A DNA stretch of 64,000 nt, from positions 889,208-953,207 of the forward strand of contig CH672415.1 in assembly GCA_000153145.1 (NCBI GenBank), in the 5' to 3' direction. Below the pieces are notes generated by a model. That model did no database searches. It saw only the letters and a list, made by a program, of their open reading frames with translations, and had not been told where the DNA came from. The stretch is from a marine actinobacterium PHSC20C1. GTDB taxonomy: Bacteria; Actinomycetota; Actinomycetes; Actinomycetales; Microbacteriaceae. Positions 16,803-26,057 of this stretch are shown here, piece after piece (positions within the stretch are counted from its first letter, which is position 1; each line of letters starts with the position of its first letter). The position numbers and the translations under genes were made by a program.

Positions 16803-18005
16803 ATGCACGAGACGACGCAGCTCCTCATCGAGGTTGGCGCTCTCCTGCTGGTACTCAGCGTGTTGGGCAGAATTGCTGCGCGTTTTGGTTTTTCCGCGAT
16901 CCCTCTTTACCTACTTGCGGGACTCGCTGTCGGCGAGGGTGGGCTGTTGCCATTTCAGGCCAGCGAAGAGTTCTTCGAGGTGGGCTCACAAATAGGTGTG
17001 ATTCTGCTTTTGGCAATGCTCGGGCTTGAGTATTCGGCTGAAGAGCTCGTCTCTAACCTGAAGACGTCCCGGGTTTCGGGAATTCTTGATGGGGTTTTCA
17101 ACGCTCTGCCCGGTGCCCTCTTCGCAATCCTGTTGGGTTGGGAACCGGCCGCGATTGTTGCTCTTGCAGGGGTGACTTGGGTTTCGTCGTCTGGCGTTAT
17201 TGCCAAAGTTGTTCGCGATCTGGGTCGACTCGGTAACCGCGAGACACCGACGGTGCTTTCCATACTTGTGTTGGAAGACCTAGCGATGGCGTTCTACCTG
17301 CCTGTGCTCTCAGCGCTCGTGATCGGTGCGGGGCTCTTGCAGGGCGCATTCACGGTCGCTATCGCCGTCGCTGTTGTGATGCTCATTTTGTATCTTGCGC
17401 TGCGCCACGGCCGTTTCTTGTCTCGGCTACTTCCCGACAAGAACGCCGAGGCACTGCTTCTTGGCGTTGTCGGACTCACCATGCTGGTTGCTGGTTTGGC
17501 GGAGCAGGTCAACGTTTCTGCCGCTGTTGGCGCGTTCCTCGTCGGTATCGCTATCTCCGGCCCGGTCGCCCATCAATCTGCTCAGCTCATCACTCCCCTG
17601 CGAGACCTTTTTGCGGCTGTTTTCTTCGTTTTCTTCGGGATCTCCACGGCGCCAGCAGACATCGTGCCCGTTCTTATCCCTGCAGCCGCACTCGCGGTCG
17701 TCACAATCGCCACGAAGACCTTCTCGGGCTACCTAGCGGCAAAACGTGCCGGAATCGCAGTCGCGGGTCGTTGGCGCGCTGGTCTCATCCTGACTCCACG
17801 AGGCGAGTTCTCGATCGTTATCGCGGGGCTTGCGGTCGGTGCAGGCATCGAGCCAACGCTCGCGCCGCTGGCAACTGCCTATGTGCTTATTACGATCATT
17901 GCTGGGCCGATTCTGGCGCGCATCCCCGACACGAAGTGGTTCAAGTCGAAGGTGCGAAAGACGAACGGGTCTGCACCGCCGACAGCACCTTTCGCTGCGG
18001 TGTAG
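16803..18005 (+). CDS. CPA2-family K+(Na+)/H+ antiporter, KhtU/KefB-like
   Basis: 400 aa with about 12 to 13 membrane helices of the sodium/proton exchanger fold (VLSVLGRIAARFGFSAIPLY at the N-terminus, LTPRGEFSIVIAGLA near the C-terminus). It lacks the C-terminal RCK_N domain of KefB/C; regulation would come from the separate RCK_C protein encoded just upstream. The expected role is K+ efflux coupled to H+ entry in pH or electrophile stress. It is the last gene of a two-gene unit. Confidence 0.87.
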   Translation: MHETTQLLIEVGALLLVLSVLGRIAARFGFSAIPLYLLAGLAVGEGGLLPFQASEEFFEVGSQIGVILLLAMLGLEYSAEELVSNLKTSRVSGILDGVFNALPGALFAILLGWEPAAIVALAGVTWVSSSGVIAKVVRDLGRLGNRETPTVLSILVLEDLAMAFYLPVLSALVIGAGLLQGAFTVAIAVAVVMLILYLALRHGRFLSRLLPDKNAEALLLGVVGLTMLVAGLAEQVNVSAAVGAFLVGIAISGPVAHQSAQLITPLRDLFAAVFFVFFGISTAPADIVPVLIPAAALAVVTIATKTFSGYLAAKRAGIAVAGRWRAGLILTPRGEFSIVIAGLAVGAGIEPTLAPLATAYVLITIIAGPILARIPDTKWFKSKVRKTNGSAPPTAPFAAV

Positions 18006-18100
18006 CCATCAGGGAACATGCTGCCAATGTTTGAGGCGAGGAGCCGCGAACAGACATGAAGCGCTCCGTCGCCCTGAACTAACGCGCCGTGATACTAAAA

Positions 18101-18129
18101 AGCCCCGCAATCTTTACGATTGCGGGGCT
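18101..18129 (-). terminator. Rho-independent terminator of tRNA-Ala
   Basis: A perfect 12-bp stem (18101-18112 with 18118-18129) and 5-base loop, followed on the minus strand by TTTTAG. It lies three bases past the tRNA CCA end. It may also stop khtU-side plus-strand transcription weakly. Confidence 0.88.
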
Positions 18130-18132
18130 AAA

Positions 18133-18209
18133 TGGTGGATCCAAGGGGATTCGAACCCCTGACCCCCTGCATGCCATGCAGGTGCGCTACCGGGCTGCGC
18201 CATGGACCC
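18133..18209 (-). tRNA. tRNA-Ala(GGC), CCA encoded
   Basis: 77 nt cloverleaf on the minus strand. The acceptor stem GGGTCCA/TGGATCC includes the G3:U70 wobble that identifies alanine tRNAs. The D stem is GCGC/GCGC, the anticodon loop is ATGGCAT with anticodon GGC, the T arm is AGGGG-TTCGAAT-CCCCT, and the CCA end is genomically encoded. It decodes GCC/GCU. Confidence 0.97.
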
Positions 18210-18306
18210 ATTTGATTGATCTTCGTCACCGAAAATGCAACTTCTCAAGATTACTACACACGCGGCCCATCCAGAACCATTCGGAGCTGTTGCGGGGAAA
18301 ACTTAT

Positions 18307-18342
18307 GGGGCGGTCGACATCCACTTGGATGCCGCCCGCCCC
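18307..18342 (-). terminator. Terminator-like hairpin after metQ
   Basis: A 16-bp stem with two mismatches (18307-18322 with 18327-18342) and the 4-base loop ACTT, 42 bases past the metQ stop. The downstream minus-strand sequence is only moderately T-rich (AAGTTTTCC). Confidence 0.65.
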
Positions 18343-18383
18343 ATCGCGAGCAGAAACGCGCGTAAGTCAGCTAACCGATGTGA

Positions 18384-19211
18384 TTAGGAAACGGGGATAA
18401 CGAGGCCCGCGTAGAACTCGTTGATGTACGCCTTTGTCTCGTCCGAGGTCAACAGCTCGTACAGCTTCAGTACGCGAGGGTCGCTCTTGAGTTCATCGCG
18501 AGTGACGAGCGTGTTGTAGTACGAGCTCGTTGTCGGCTCGGTGACCAGCTGAAGGTCGCCGGTCAGGCCGGCTGCACCCGCGTAGTTGAAGTTAACGATT
18601 GCCGCATCCTGGTCATCGAGAGCGGACGGCAAGCTGGCCGCGTCAATCTCGATGAAGTTGTAGTCGTGCGGGTTTGCGGTGATGTCGGCGACAGTCGACG
18701 GCGTATCCGTGGTCTCGATGATTCCGGCATCCGCGAGCAGCAAGAGCGCACGGCCCTCGTTGCTGGCGTCGTTCGGCAACGCAATGTTCGCGCCATCCTT
18801 GAGATCAGCGAGCTCGTCAACAGTCTTGGAGTAGAGAGCCAGCGGCGGAAGGTACACCTGGCCGACAACGAAGAGGTTGTCTCCCGTGTTCTCGTTGTAG
18901 AGATCAAGGAAAGGCTCGTGCTGGAACAGGTTCACATCGAGGCTGCCCTCGCTGAGCGCCGGGTTCGGCGTCGTGTAGTCGGTGAACTCAACGATGTCGA
19001 GCTCGAGGCCAGCGTCAGCAGCCTGACCACTGTCGATCACGAATTGCACAATTTCGCCAGCCGGCGTTGCCGTAGCGCCAACGGTGAGCGAACCGAGAGT
19101 GCCGTCCGCAGGGGCGGCGTCCTCGGCTGGAGCCGAGCATCCGGCGAGAGTAATAGCGAGCACGCCAGCGGCGGCCACGGTCGAGAGGGAGAAGAACTTG
19201 GAGCGAGACAT
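18384..19211 (-). CDS. metQ: MetQ-type (NLPA) methionine-binding lipoprotein
   Basis: 275 aa. Signal peptide with lipobox LAGC, then the NLPA fold: GSLTVGATATPAGEIV, LDIVEFTDYTTPNPALSEGSLD and NLFQHEPFLD (the last two shared by MetQ proteins). It captures L- or D-methionine (possibly another amino acid) outside the membrane and delivers it to MetI/MetN. Start ATG 19211 has an AAGGA site. It is third in metN-metI-metQ order, 75 bases after metI. Confidence 0.92.
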   Translation of the reverse strand: MSRSKFFSLSTVAAAGVLAITLAGCSAPAEDAAPADGTLGSLTVGATATPAGEIVQFVIDSGQAADAGLELDIVEFTDYTTPNPALSEGSLDVNLFQHEPFLDLYNENTGDNLFVVGQVYLPPLALYSKTVDELADLKDGANIALPNDASNEGRALLLLADAGIIETTDTPSTVADITANPHDYNFIEIDAASLPSALDDQDAAIVNFNYAGAAGLTGDLQLVTEPTTSSYYNTLVTRDELKSDPRVLKLYELLTSDETKAYINEFYAGLVIPVS

Positions 19212-19286
19212 GACATTCCTTAATCGAGAAAACGAACAGTGGTGAGTGAAAACAGAAAACTACTCAGGGGTAAGCCGCCGACGACG

Positions 19287-19988
19287 TCAGCGGTGAGACA
19301 TTCGGTTGGCCAGGCGAGCGCCGACCACCTGAACAATCTGCACAATCGCAACCAACACGATGATTACCGTGACAATGTGAATCACGCTGTAACGCTGGTG
19401 GCCATAGCGAATAGCAACATCACCAAGACCTCCACCACCAATCGCGCCCACAATTGCCGAGTAGTTCACAATCGACACCACTGTCGTTGTAAAGCCACGG
19501 ATGAGGCCAGGAACCGCCTCAGGAACTATCACTTTCGACACCAGTTGCCACCGCGTCGCACCCAAGGAATGCCCCGCCTCGACGAGCCCCTCGTTGACCT
19601 CACGCAGCGAGATCTCAACGATTCGGGCGTAGAACGGAATCGCGGCCACTGTCAGCGGAACAATTGCCGCCGTGACCCCAAAAGCCGAACCAAGCAGCAA
19701 GCGCGTGAACGGGATTAGGGCGATCATCAAAATGATGAACGGGATCGACCGGCCCAGGTTCACAACGGCCTGCAGCACCGCATTCACGATCCGGCCAGCG
19801 ATAAGACTGCCAAAGGGGCGCTCAAGAATGCCACCACGATCGGTCACCACGAGCAGGGTGCCCGCTGCGAGGCCGACTACCAAGGTGATGACCATCGTGA
19901 TAGCCACCTGGAAGAGAGTCTCCCCCGTAGCTTTCAGGAGTGTCTCAAACAACTGCGGCCAGAAGCCGGGAGCATTGGAATCGATCAT
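19287..19988 (-). CDS. metI: MetI-type ABC permease
   Basis: 233 aa, five membrane helices. The EAA loop (EAGHSLGATRWQLVSKVIVP near residue 145) is the docking site for the ATPase MetN. The region FIILMIALIPFTRLLLGS is typical of MetI. The start overlaps the metN stop by 4 bases. Forms the membrane channel of the methionine importer. Confidence 0.93.
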   Translation of the reverse strand: MIDSNAPGFWPQLFETLLKATGETLFQVAITMVITLVVGLAAGTLLVVTDRGGILERPFGSLIAGRIVNAVLQAVVNLGRSIPFIILMIALIPFTRLLLGSAFGVTAAIVPLTVAAIPFYARIVEISLREVNEGLVEAGHSLGATRWQLVSKVIVPEAVPGLIRGFTTTVVSIVNYSAIVGAIGGGGLGDVAIRYGHQRYSVIHIVTVIIVLVAIVQIVQVVGARLANRMSHR

Positions 19989-20974
19989 CGTCCGCTCCTC
20001 ACGATCTCAACAACTAGTCCCTGCGCGCGCAGATCGTTGATTGCGGCCGCGTGTTCGTCGATACGCCCCGGCAGTTCGAGTCGGGTTCGTCCTGACTGCG
20101 CTCCCCCAATGGTCTCCATCGCGGCGCCAATAAGGCCAACATCGAGCTGATGCGTGCGAGCAAGCTGAGCGACCACCGGTCGTTCAGAGGAGAGGCCAAC
20201 GAAAGTCACATCAATGACGGTGGAGTTTCCCTCGGGCAATTCGCCAAGCGGGAACAATCCTCGCGCCAGCTGTGACCCAGACGTGGCGAGTAAGTCGACC
20301 AAGCGGCCCTGTTCGAGAATGCGGCCGCCACTCATGAGCGCCGCAGAATCGCAGATGCTCTTGACGACATCCATTTCGTGCGTAATCAACAAGATTGTGA
20401 GGCCGAGTTCACGGTTGAGCCGACGCAACAGCTGAAGAATCGAATCAGTCGTTTCAGGATCGAGCGCGCTGGTCGCTTCATCACTGAGTAGCACTCGAGG
20501 TCGCGATGCTAGAGCACGAGCAATACCGACACGCTGTTTCTGCCCACCGGAAAGCTGCGCCGGATACTGCTGAGCTTTGTGCTCAAGACCAACAAGTTCA
20601 AGAATTTCGTTCGTGCGAGTAGCGCGCTCACGCCGATTGACGCCGAGCACTTCAAGCGCCAGTTCGACATTGCCGCGAACTGTGCGGCTATCGAGCAAGT
20701 TGAACTGCTGAAAGACCATTCCGATTTCACGGCGGGCGTGAAGAAGTTCGCGATCGTTGAGGGCGGTCAGTTCACGGTCCGCAACGGTAACAGTGCCGGC
20801 GTCTGGCCGTTCGAGCAGATTCACGGTGCGGATGAGCGTGCTCTTTCCCGCACCACTCTGACCGATCACACCAAAGATCTCGCCGCGGTCAACGTTGAGG
20901 CTTACATCGTCGAGCGCGCGAACAGAGTTCGCGGCGGCACCAAAAGTCTTGGTGACGGAAGAGAGCGTAATCAT
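19985..20974 (-). CDS. metN: MetN-type ABC ATPase with C-terminal NIL domain
   Basis: 329 aa. Walker A GQSGAGKST (38-46), signature LSGGQKQR, Walker B LLSDEATSALDPE, and a C-terminal ligand-sensing NIL/ACT-like domain (residues about 250-329; VDVTFVGLSSERPVV). In E. coli MetN the equivalent domain binds methionine and inhibits transport. It powers import through MetI. ATG 20974 is preceded by a hairpin-rich leader (see 20983-21031), and TACTGG lies six bases upstream of ATG, a poor -10 match. Confidence 0.94.
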   Translation of the reverse strand: MITLSSVTKTFGAAANSVRALDDVSLNVDRGEIFGVIGQSGAGKSTLIRTVNLLERPDAGTVTVADRELTALNDRELLHARREIGMVFQQFNLLDSRTVRGNVELALEVLGVNRRERATRTNEILELVGLEHKAQQYPAQLSGGQKQRVGIARALASRPRVLLSDEATSALDPETTDSILQLLRRLNRELGLTILLITHEMDVVKSICDSAALMSGGRILEQGRLVDLLATSGSQLARGLFPLGELPEGNSTVIDVTFVGLSSERPVVAQLARTHQLDVGLIGAAMETIGGAQSGRTRLELPGRIDEHAAAINDLRAQGLVVEIVRSGR

Positions 20975-20982
20975 GAAACCCC

Positions 20983-21031
20983 AGTAAAAGAAGGCGACTC
21001 TAGAGAGCCGCCCCGGGGTAGAACTGCCCGG
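20983..21031 (-). promoter_or_regulatory. Structured metN leader: two hairpins, the second terminator-like
   Basis: On the minus strand, a CCGGG...CCCGG hairpin (21013-21031) is followed by an 8-bp GC-rich stem with TCTA loop (20993-21012). A T-rich run, TTCTTTTACT (20983-20992), ends eight bases before the metN start. This is either the terminator of the upstream nadD-rsfS operon or a transcription attenuator for metNIQ. I do not recognise an S-box, SAM-II or SAM-IV consensus. Confidence 0.6.
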
Positions 21032-21105
21032 CTACGTCAAGACAACCAGCGCATCCGAGCGCGGACAAATTGAGTTACGAAGTGTGAAGCAATCTAACGG
21101 GAAAT

Positions 21106-21495
21106 TTAGAGAGAATCGGCTTCGGGGTCCGCAGGTGCTGCGATGTCGATCGGAATGACTGGGCAGTCTCCCCACAAACGCTCGAGCGAGTAGTAGAGGC
21201 GGTCCTCTTCGTGGAAGATGTGCGCAACAACATGGCCAAAGTCGAGGAGAATCCAGCGGCCCTCGGCCCGGCCCTCGCGACGCATCGGTTTAGCGCCGGC
21301 CGCGATCATTTTCTCTTCAATTTCAGACGCAATTGATTGAACGTTGCGCTCATTGCGACCAGTCGCAAGGAAGAAAATGTCGGTGTAGGGCGTGGGACCT
21401 GTGACATCTAATGCGACCATATCGGTCGCCTGCTTGGCGTCGGCGGCGTGCGCGACAATGGAAAGTAGCTCGTTAGCACGAGGAGAAGCAGTCAC
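21106..21495 (-). CDS. rsfS: Ribosomal silencing factor RsfS
   Basis: 129 aa of the RsfS/Iojap family, with KQATDMVALDV near residue 20, the strand TDIFFLATGRNERNVQSIA and GRAEGRWILLDFGHVVAHIF. It binds ribosomal protein uL14 and blocks subunit joining when nutrients are low. The C-terminal acidic tail (ADPEADSL) is short. GTG 21495 has an AAGGA site. It lies downstream of nadD and the 525-aa protein on the same strand. Confidence 0.95.
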   Translation of the reverse strand: MTASPRANELLSIVAHAADAKQATDMVALDVTGPTPYTDIFFLATGRNERNVQSIASEIEEKMIAAGAKPMRREGRAEGRWILLDFGHVVAHIFHEEDRLYYSLERLWGDCPVIPIDIAAPADPEADSL

Positions 21496-21531
21496 AGGAT
21501 CCTTAATCGGAAATAAAGCAAAGAGTTAAAT

Positions 21532-23109
21532 CTACAACATATTGAAGGCGAACGCCGCCACAAGCAGGCCAGCGACGACTACGGCCATCGACGATGCCGA
21601 GATAAGCAACACAGTGAGTGCACGCGTACCCTTCGGCTTTTGAGTTTGCGTTACCGACTGATTAGAGAAAGTGCTGACCGCTTTGACGGCTCGAACGGGT
21701 GCTGAATCGGTTGACACCATGTCGCTGTCATTGAGGTCAAGAAGCGAATCGATGTCAGCGTGATCGAATCGATCGGATACGCCACTGGCCGAAAGCGTGT
21801 TTGGCAGGTCGATTGAACCCGTCAGCATCGCTTCACCGCTTGAATTCAGCGGTCCGCGGATGTCGGTAGCGAATGGGATTGCCGGCAAGACCAGAGCGCT
21901 CGTAGTGCTGCTGCCACTGCCGATTGTGCGGGTGACAACCGCATTGCTTGTGTCGTCGTCCTCTGCAGTTGCCTGTCGGGTCCAGTGACCCGCCGGAGCA
22001 ATCGAAACCGCTGCTGGCGACACATCAAACGGTGGCGAGGGCGCCTCTGTTGGCGCAGCCTGCACGTTAGCGACATTAGAGACATCGCTCGGCAGTGGTG
22101 TGACGGCCGGGAGATCAGCGTCAAGGCGCTTTCGTGCAAGTTCATCAAATTCTGCACGCGCGTTGCTGAGGTTGGTGGCCACAGGAGGAATAGCCGATAC
22201 GACATCTTCACGAGCTGGCTCAGGTGCAAGCCCTAAGAGACCCTGAAGAGTGGTACGAGTACTCGACTGCGGTTGTTCGTCCGCGGGCTGTACTGGCGCC
22301 GTGGAGTCTGTAGGAGCATCTACGCTGTCGCCCGTGAGGTCGACGAGCGGTGATCGAGGTGCGTCGCTGAGGCTTGAGTCTTTACTCGAACCGTCAGCGT
22401 TGGCCAGTAATGACTCAAAAGCGCTCAGGGCATCTTCCGGTGCCGCCTGCGACGATGCGGCTTCAGGAACGACTGCGAGCGGGTCAACAAGCGCTGGCGG
22501 CTCGATGTAGGCCAAAACATCTGGATCGAGCGCAAGTGGCTGGGGTGCTGCAGGTTCGGTTCGTCCAGCGAAATCCGAGTATGGGTATGGAGGCACAGCT
22601 TCTGCGTCTGCACGAGGCGCAGGCATCGCAGAGAGGTCTGTGACTGCATCCGGAGTCTCTGGCTGCGTTGTGACGGATTGGTCGGCTGCCGCTGTGGCGT
22701 TTGACTCCGCATCTTGGCGAGCACGGAGCTCGCGAAGTTCTCGGCGAGTCAGTGTGCGGTCAGGAGTGGTGGCGTCGCGCGGCGAAGCTGACGTCGCCGG
22801 AGGGAGAGGCGAAAAGGCCGAGTCCTGAGCTTGAACCACAGGAGGCGGCGCAGCACGGTAGGCGGCATCTGTCGAAGGTTGCGAAGTCGCGGGCGCAGGT
22901 GGCACGGCAGAAGCTGCAGGAGGCGTAGCGGCGCGAGCCGACTCCGCGTCGGGAGTTGCCCGAGAGTCTTCGACGGGATTTTCCGAAACTTCTTGCGAAG
23001 GGAACGTCGTGAAGCCCTCTTCAGTGGGCTGCTCCTCGGGAGCTCGATTGCGCTCACTCTGACGCGCCGCGCGACGCGACTGCGGCGGCGGATCGTGAAA
23101 AGTGGTCAT
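21532..23109 (-). CDS. Large Pro/Ala/Ser-rich acidic protein with one C-terminal membrane helix
   Basis: 525 aa, no recognised domain. The first about 490 residues are low-complexity, rich in P, A, S, D and E, and predicted disordered. A basic [11 protein letters not shown] patch lies near residue 12. The last about 30 residues are one hydrophobic helix ([20 protein letters not shown]) at the very C-terminus, so it may be tail-anchored with its bulk in the cytoplasm. The start overlaps the nadD stop (ATGA). In many actinobacteria a LytR-CpsA-Psr gene lies between nadD and rsfS; here this protein takes that place. Function unknown. Confidence 0.78.
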   Translation of the reverse strand: MTTFHDPPPQSRRAARQSERNRAPEEQPTEEGFTTFPSQEVSENPVEDSRATPDAESARAATPPAASAVPPAPATSQPSTDAAYRAAPPPVVQAQDSAFSPLPPATSASPRDATTPDRTLTRRELRELRARQDAESNATAAADQSVTTQPETPDAVTDLSAMPAPRADAEAVPPYPYSDFAGRTEPAAPQPLALDPDVLAYIEPPALVDPLAVVPEAASSQAAPEDALSAFESLLANADGSSKDSSLSDAPRSPLVDLTGDSVDAPTDSTAPVQPADEQPQSSTRTTLQGLLGLAPEPAREDVVSAIPPVATNLSNARAEFDELARKRLDADLPAVTPLPSDVSNVANVQAAPTEAPSPPFDVSPAAVSIAPAGHWTRQATAEDDDTSNAVVTRTIGSGSSTTSALVLPAIPFATDIRGPLNSSGEAMLTGSIDLPNTLSASGVSDRFDHADIDSLLDLNDSDMVSTDSAPVRAVKAVSTFSNQSVTQTQKPKGTRALTVLLISASSMAVVVAGLLVAAFAFNML

Positions 23110-23711
23110 GGGATACTCCGATACAAATGGTGCTTAGCGATGTACTGAACGACACCATCCGGAACCAAATACCAGACCGGGAAACCCCGACTGACCCTGG
23201 TTCGGCAATCAGTGGATGAGATCGCAAGCGCCGGCACTTCTAGCGAGCTTACGCCTTGCTCAGGCAATCCGCTAATGGTTAAGGCGTGTCCTGGCCGTGA
23301 AACTGCTATGAAATGGGCAAGAGTCCAGACCTCGGAAACGTCTTTCCACTCCATAATTTGAGCAACAGCATCCGCACCCGTAATGAAGAAAAGGTCAGCA
23401 TCAGGATAGGCCTGGCGCATATCGCGCAGAGTGTCAATTGTGTAGGTTGCACCCTCGCGTTCCAAGTCAACGCGGCTGACATTAAAGCCGGGGTTGGCCG
23501 CCGTCGCGATTACTGTCATTAGATAGCGATGTTCCCCTGAAGTGACCGTCGATTTCATCCACGGCTTGCCAGTAGGAACGAACACGACCTCATCGAGCCC
23601 AAACTGTTGCTGCGCCTCGCTTGCGGCAACGAGGTGGCCGTTGTGAATGGGATCGAACGTTCCGCCCATGATGCCGACGCGCCTACGTCGCGGCGTCGTC
23701 TCGGCAGACAC
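23106..23711 (-). CDS. nadD: Nicotinate-nucleotide adenylyltransferase
   Basis: 201 aa. Nucleotidyltransferase motif [11 protein letters not shown] (16-26) and C-terminal ISSTDCR, a variant of the ISSTxIR motif that contacts the ATP phosphates. It converts nicotinate mononucleotide and ATP to deamido-NAD in NAD synthesis. GTG 23711 is nine bases after the preceding small gene, and the stop overlaps the next gene by four bases, so it is part of one operon with rsfS. Confidence 0.95.
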   Translation of the reverse strand: MSAETTPRRRRVGIMGGTFDPIHNGHLVAASEAQQQFGLDEVVFVPTGKPWMKSTVTSGEHRYLMTVIATAANPGFNVSRVDLEREGATYTIDTLRDMRQAYPDADLFFITGADAVAQIMEWKDVSEVWTLAHFIAVSRPGHALTISGLPEQGVSSLEVPALAISSTDCRTRVSRGFPVWYLVPDGVVQYIAKHHLYRSIP

Positions 23712-23720
23712 TAATAGGCC

Positions 23721-23915
23721 CTAGTGAGCTGCGCCGTGAGCGTCGCCAGCCTGTGACGGCTTGGCAACGTGCCTGTTGGCAATATCGCGGAAGCTCCACG
23801 CCACAAAGCCAAGAGTCGTAAAGACGACCGCGGCAATAATCGGAAAGGCGGTCGCCGGCATGATCAACGGGGCCAGCTCTTCGCTCTCCGCGAGAACGTT
23901 AAGAAAAATCGACAT
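23721..23915 (-). CDS. Small single-pass membrane protein, 64 aa
   Basis: One membrane helix (AFPIIAAVVFTTLGFVAWSF, residues about 23-42) after a short acidic N-terminus and before a His/Ala-rich tail (SQAGDAHGAAH). ATG 23915 is chosen over ATG 23930 because GGAG is correctly placed before it. It lies between proA and nadD on the same strand, with short gaps of 30 and 9 bases, so is probably co-transcribed. Function unknown. Confidence 0.72.
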   Translation of the reverse strand: MSIFLNVLAESEELAPLIMPATAFPIIAAVVFTTLGFVAWSFRDIANRHVAKPSQAGDAHGAAH

Positions 23916-23945
23916 CAAATCTCCATTCACAAAACCAAGAACAGT

Positions 23946-25214
23946 CTAGCTGCGCACCTGGCCGCTGCCGCGCACAACCCACTTGGTGCTGGTAAGTTCC
24001 GGCAAACCCATAGGTCCGCGAGCATGCAGTTTTTGTGTGGAGATTCCCACTTCGGCGCCAAAGCCGAACTCCGCACCATCCGTGAATCGCGTCGACGCAT
24101 TCACCATAACTACCGCTGAGTCGACCTCCGCTAGAAAACGGTCTGCGTTCGCAAGGTCGTTCGTGATGATCGATTCAGTGTGCTTAGTGGAGTACTTCGT
24201 GATGTGGTCGATCGCAGCATCCAGACCGGCGACAACCCGCACCGCGATGTCGAGGCTCAAATGCTCAACCGACCATGCGTCATCTTCAGCCGCAAGGGCG
24301 TCGGGAAATAGCTGCCGCGCGCGCTCATCGGCGTGTATCGTGACGCCCGATTCTGCGAGGCGAGCTAGCACTGCAGGGATTAGCCGCTCTGCCGCTGCCT
24401 CATGAACCAGGAGCGTCTCTAAAGAGTTGCACACGCTTGGCCGTTGCACTTTTGCATTGTGCACAATCTCGATGGCCGTTGACGTGTCCGCGGATTCGTC
24501 GAGGAACACGTGCACGATGCCCGCGCCTGTCTCGATAACGGGCACTGTCGACTCCTGGACAACGGTCTGGATAAGCTGGGCACTCCCCCGAGGAATGAGC
24601 ACGTCAACATAACCACGAGCTTGCATTAGCGCTTTCGCCCCATCGCGACCGAACTCATCTATTGTCTGCACCGCAGCGGGTTCGACGCCAACGCTATGAA
24701 GCGCGGACTGAATGATCTCTACGAGTATGCGGTTGGAATTCTCGGCCGCTGACCCTCCACGCAGCACGACAGCGTTACCACTCTTCAAAGCCAGCGCAGC
24801 GATGTCGATAGTGACGTTGGGGCGTGCCTCATAGATGGCACCGATTACCCCGAAAGGCACTCGAACTTGAGAGACAGAAAGACCGTTGGGAAGCACGGAT
24901 CCGCGGACAACTGTTCCGACAGGATCTGCCAAGTCAATAATGTCGCGGACCGCTGCTGAGAGTTGTTCAATGCGAGCCGTGGAAAGTCGCAGGCGGTCTT
25001 GCAGCCCCTCGGCCATTCCGCTGTCGCGGCCACGCTGAAGATCACGTTCATTGGCCTCGACAATGCGGGAGGCATGAGCAGAAACATCTCGGGCGATTGC
25101 CTCGAGAGCTGCATTCTTCTGAAAGGTAGTGAGGGTCGAAAGCGTGCGCGAAGCCGACCGTGCGGCCTCCAACTTGTCAGCAATCGTGTGCGCGGCTAGA
25201 ACGGAATCAACCAT
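23946..25214 (-). CDS. proA: Gamma-glutamyl phosphate reductase
   Basis: 422 aa, normal length. Aldehyde dehydrogenase-type fold with the catalytic cysteine in PSVCNSLETLLVH and the NADPH region AVVLRGGSAAENSN. It reduces gamma-glutamyl phosphate to glutamate semialdehyde in proline synthesis. It is 39 bases downstream of proB. ATG 25214 also has TAAGCT (25221-25226) exactly six bases before it, so an extra leaderless promoter may exist. Confidence 0.95.
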   Translation of the reverse strand: MVDSVLAAHTIADKLEAARSASRTLSTLTTFQKNAALEAIARDVSAHASRIVEANERDLQRGRDSGMAEGLQDRLRLSTARIEQLSAAVRDIIDLADPVGTVVRGSVLPNGLSVSQVRVPFGVIGAIYEARPNVTIDIAALALKSGNAVVLRGGSAAENSNRILVEIIQSALHSVGVEPAAVQTIDEFGRDGAKALMQARGYVDVLIPRGSAQLIQTVVQESTVPVIETGAGIVHVFLDESADTSTAIEIVHNAKVQRPSVCNSLETLLVHEAAAERLIPAVLARLAESGVTIHADERARQLFPDALAAEDDAWSVEHLSLDIAVRVVAGLDAAIDHITKYSTKHTESIITNDLANADRFLAEVDSAVVMVNASTRFTDGAEFGFGAEVGISTQKLHARGPMGLPELTSTKWVVRGSGQVRS

Positions 25215-25253
25215 GCTCAGAGCTTAGCGGCGGTGACGGACTAGTTCCGCCTG

Positions 25254-26057
25254 CTACGAAGCGGTGTTGTCTGCTTCGAACCAGGTACCAATTGACTCAC
25301 CGGCGAGAGCGGCAGCGACGCTTTCTGTTCCGGCAAGAAGCACGGGAATGCCCGCGGCAGCAGCATGCTTGGCAGCCGCGACCTTCGTGCCTGCACCTCC
25401 TGTGCCAACGCCCGCTGCCCCGACGTCGCCGAAAGTCACATCGCTGAGGTCGTTATCGAAGGCGACGAAGTCAATGCGTTTGGCACCGGGATCAGCGGGA
25501 GGCTTCGTGTACAAAGCATCGATGTCTGAAAGCAACACGAGCACGTCTGCGCGCACCAGAACTGAGACGAGAGCCGCCAAGCGATCGTTGTCTCCGAAGC
25601 GGATTTCGTGCGTCGCAACAGTGTCGTTCTCGTTGACGATGGGTAAGATTTTGAGCCCCAAGAGTCGTTCCATCGCACGCTGGGCGTTGCTGTGGTGAGT
25701 TGGGTTATCCATGTCACCCGCGGTCAACAGGATCTGTGCGGCAACAACGCCGTAGCGATCGAAGCTCTCTTGGTACCGGTAGATGAGCACGTTCTGACCA
25801 ACAGCGGCCGCAGCTTGTTGCGTTGCCAAGTCGGTCGGGCGTCCGTCGAGCTTCAAGAACGGGATGCCGGTGGCGATCGCACCCGACGATACGAGGATCA
25901 TTTCAGAACCGGCCGCATGCGCGGCTGAGAGAGCATCGACGAGAGCGCCGATTTGGCCCACGTTGGCACCGCTGACCGATGACGATCCAACTTTGACAAC
26001 GATTCGGCGCGCCCGAGGAATATCGGCGCGCCCGGCGGGCTTGCTAGTCACGGTCAT
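25254..26057 (-). CDS. proB: Glutamate 5-kinase, PUA-less short form
   Basis: 267 aa from ATG 26057; the in-frame start at 26096 lies further inside obg. Amino-acid kinase fold: [12 protein letters not shown] (substrate/phosphate loop), [18 protein letters not shown] and [16 protein letters not shown]. It lacks the C-terminal PUA domain present in E. coli ProB, making it about 100 residues shorter. It phosphorylates glutamate as the first and usually feedback-inhibited step to proline. Its start overlaps the end of obg by 14 bases. Confidence 0.92.
   Translation of the reverse strand: MTVTSKPAGRADIPRARRIVVKVGSSSVSGANVGQIGALVDALSAAHAAGSEMILVSSGAIATGIPFLKLDGRPTDLATQQAAAAVGQNVLIYRYQESFDRYGVVAAQILLTAGDMDNPTHHSNAQRAMERLLGLKILPIVNENDTVATHEIRFGDNDRLAALVSVLVRADVLVLLSDIDALYTKPPADPGAKRIDFVAFDNDLSDVTFGDVGAAGVGTGGAGTKVAAAKHAAAAGIPVLLAGTESVAAALAGESIGTWFEADNTAS

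Noticed and set aside
20975-21105. SAM riboswitch upstream of metN
   Set aside because: The conserved S-box, SAM-II and SAM-IV sequence blocks are not found; kept only as an unidentified leader.
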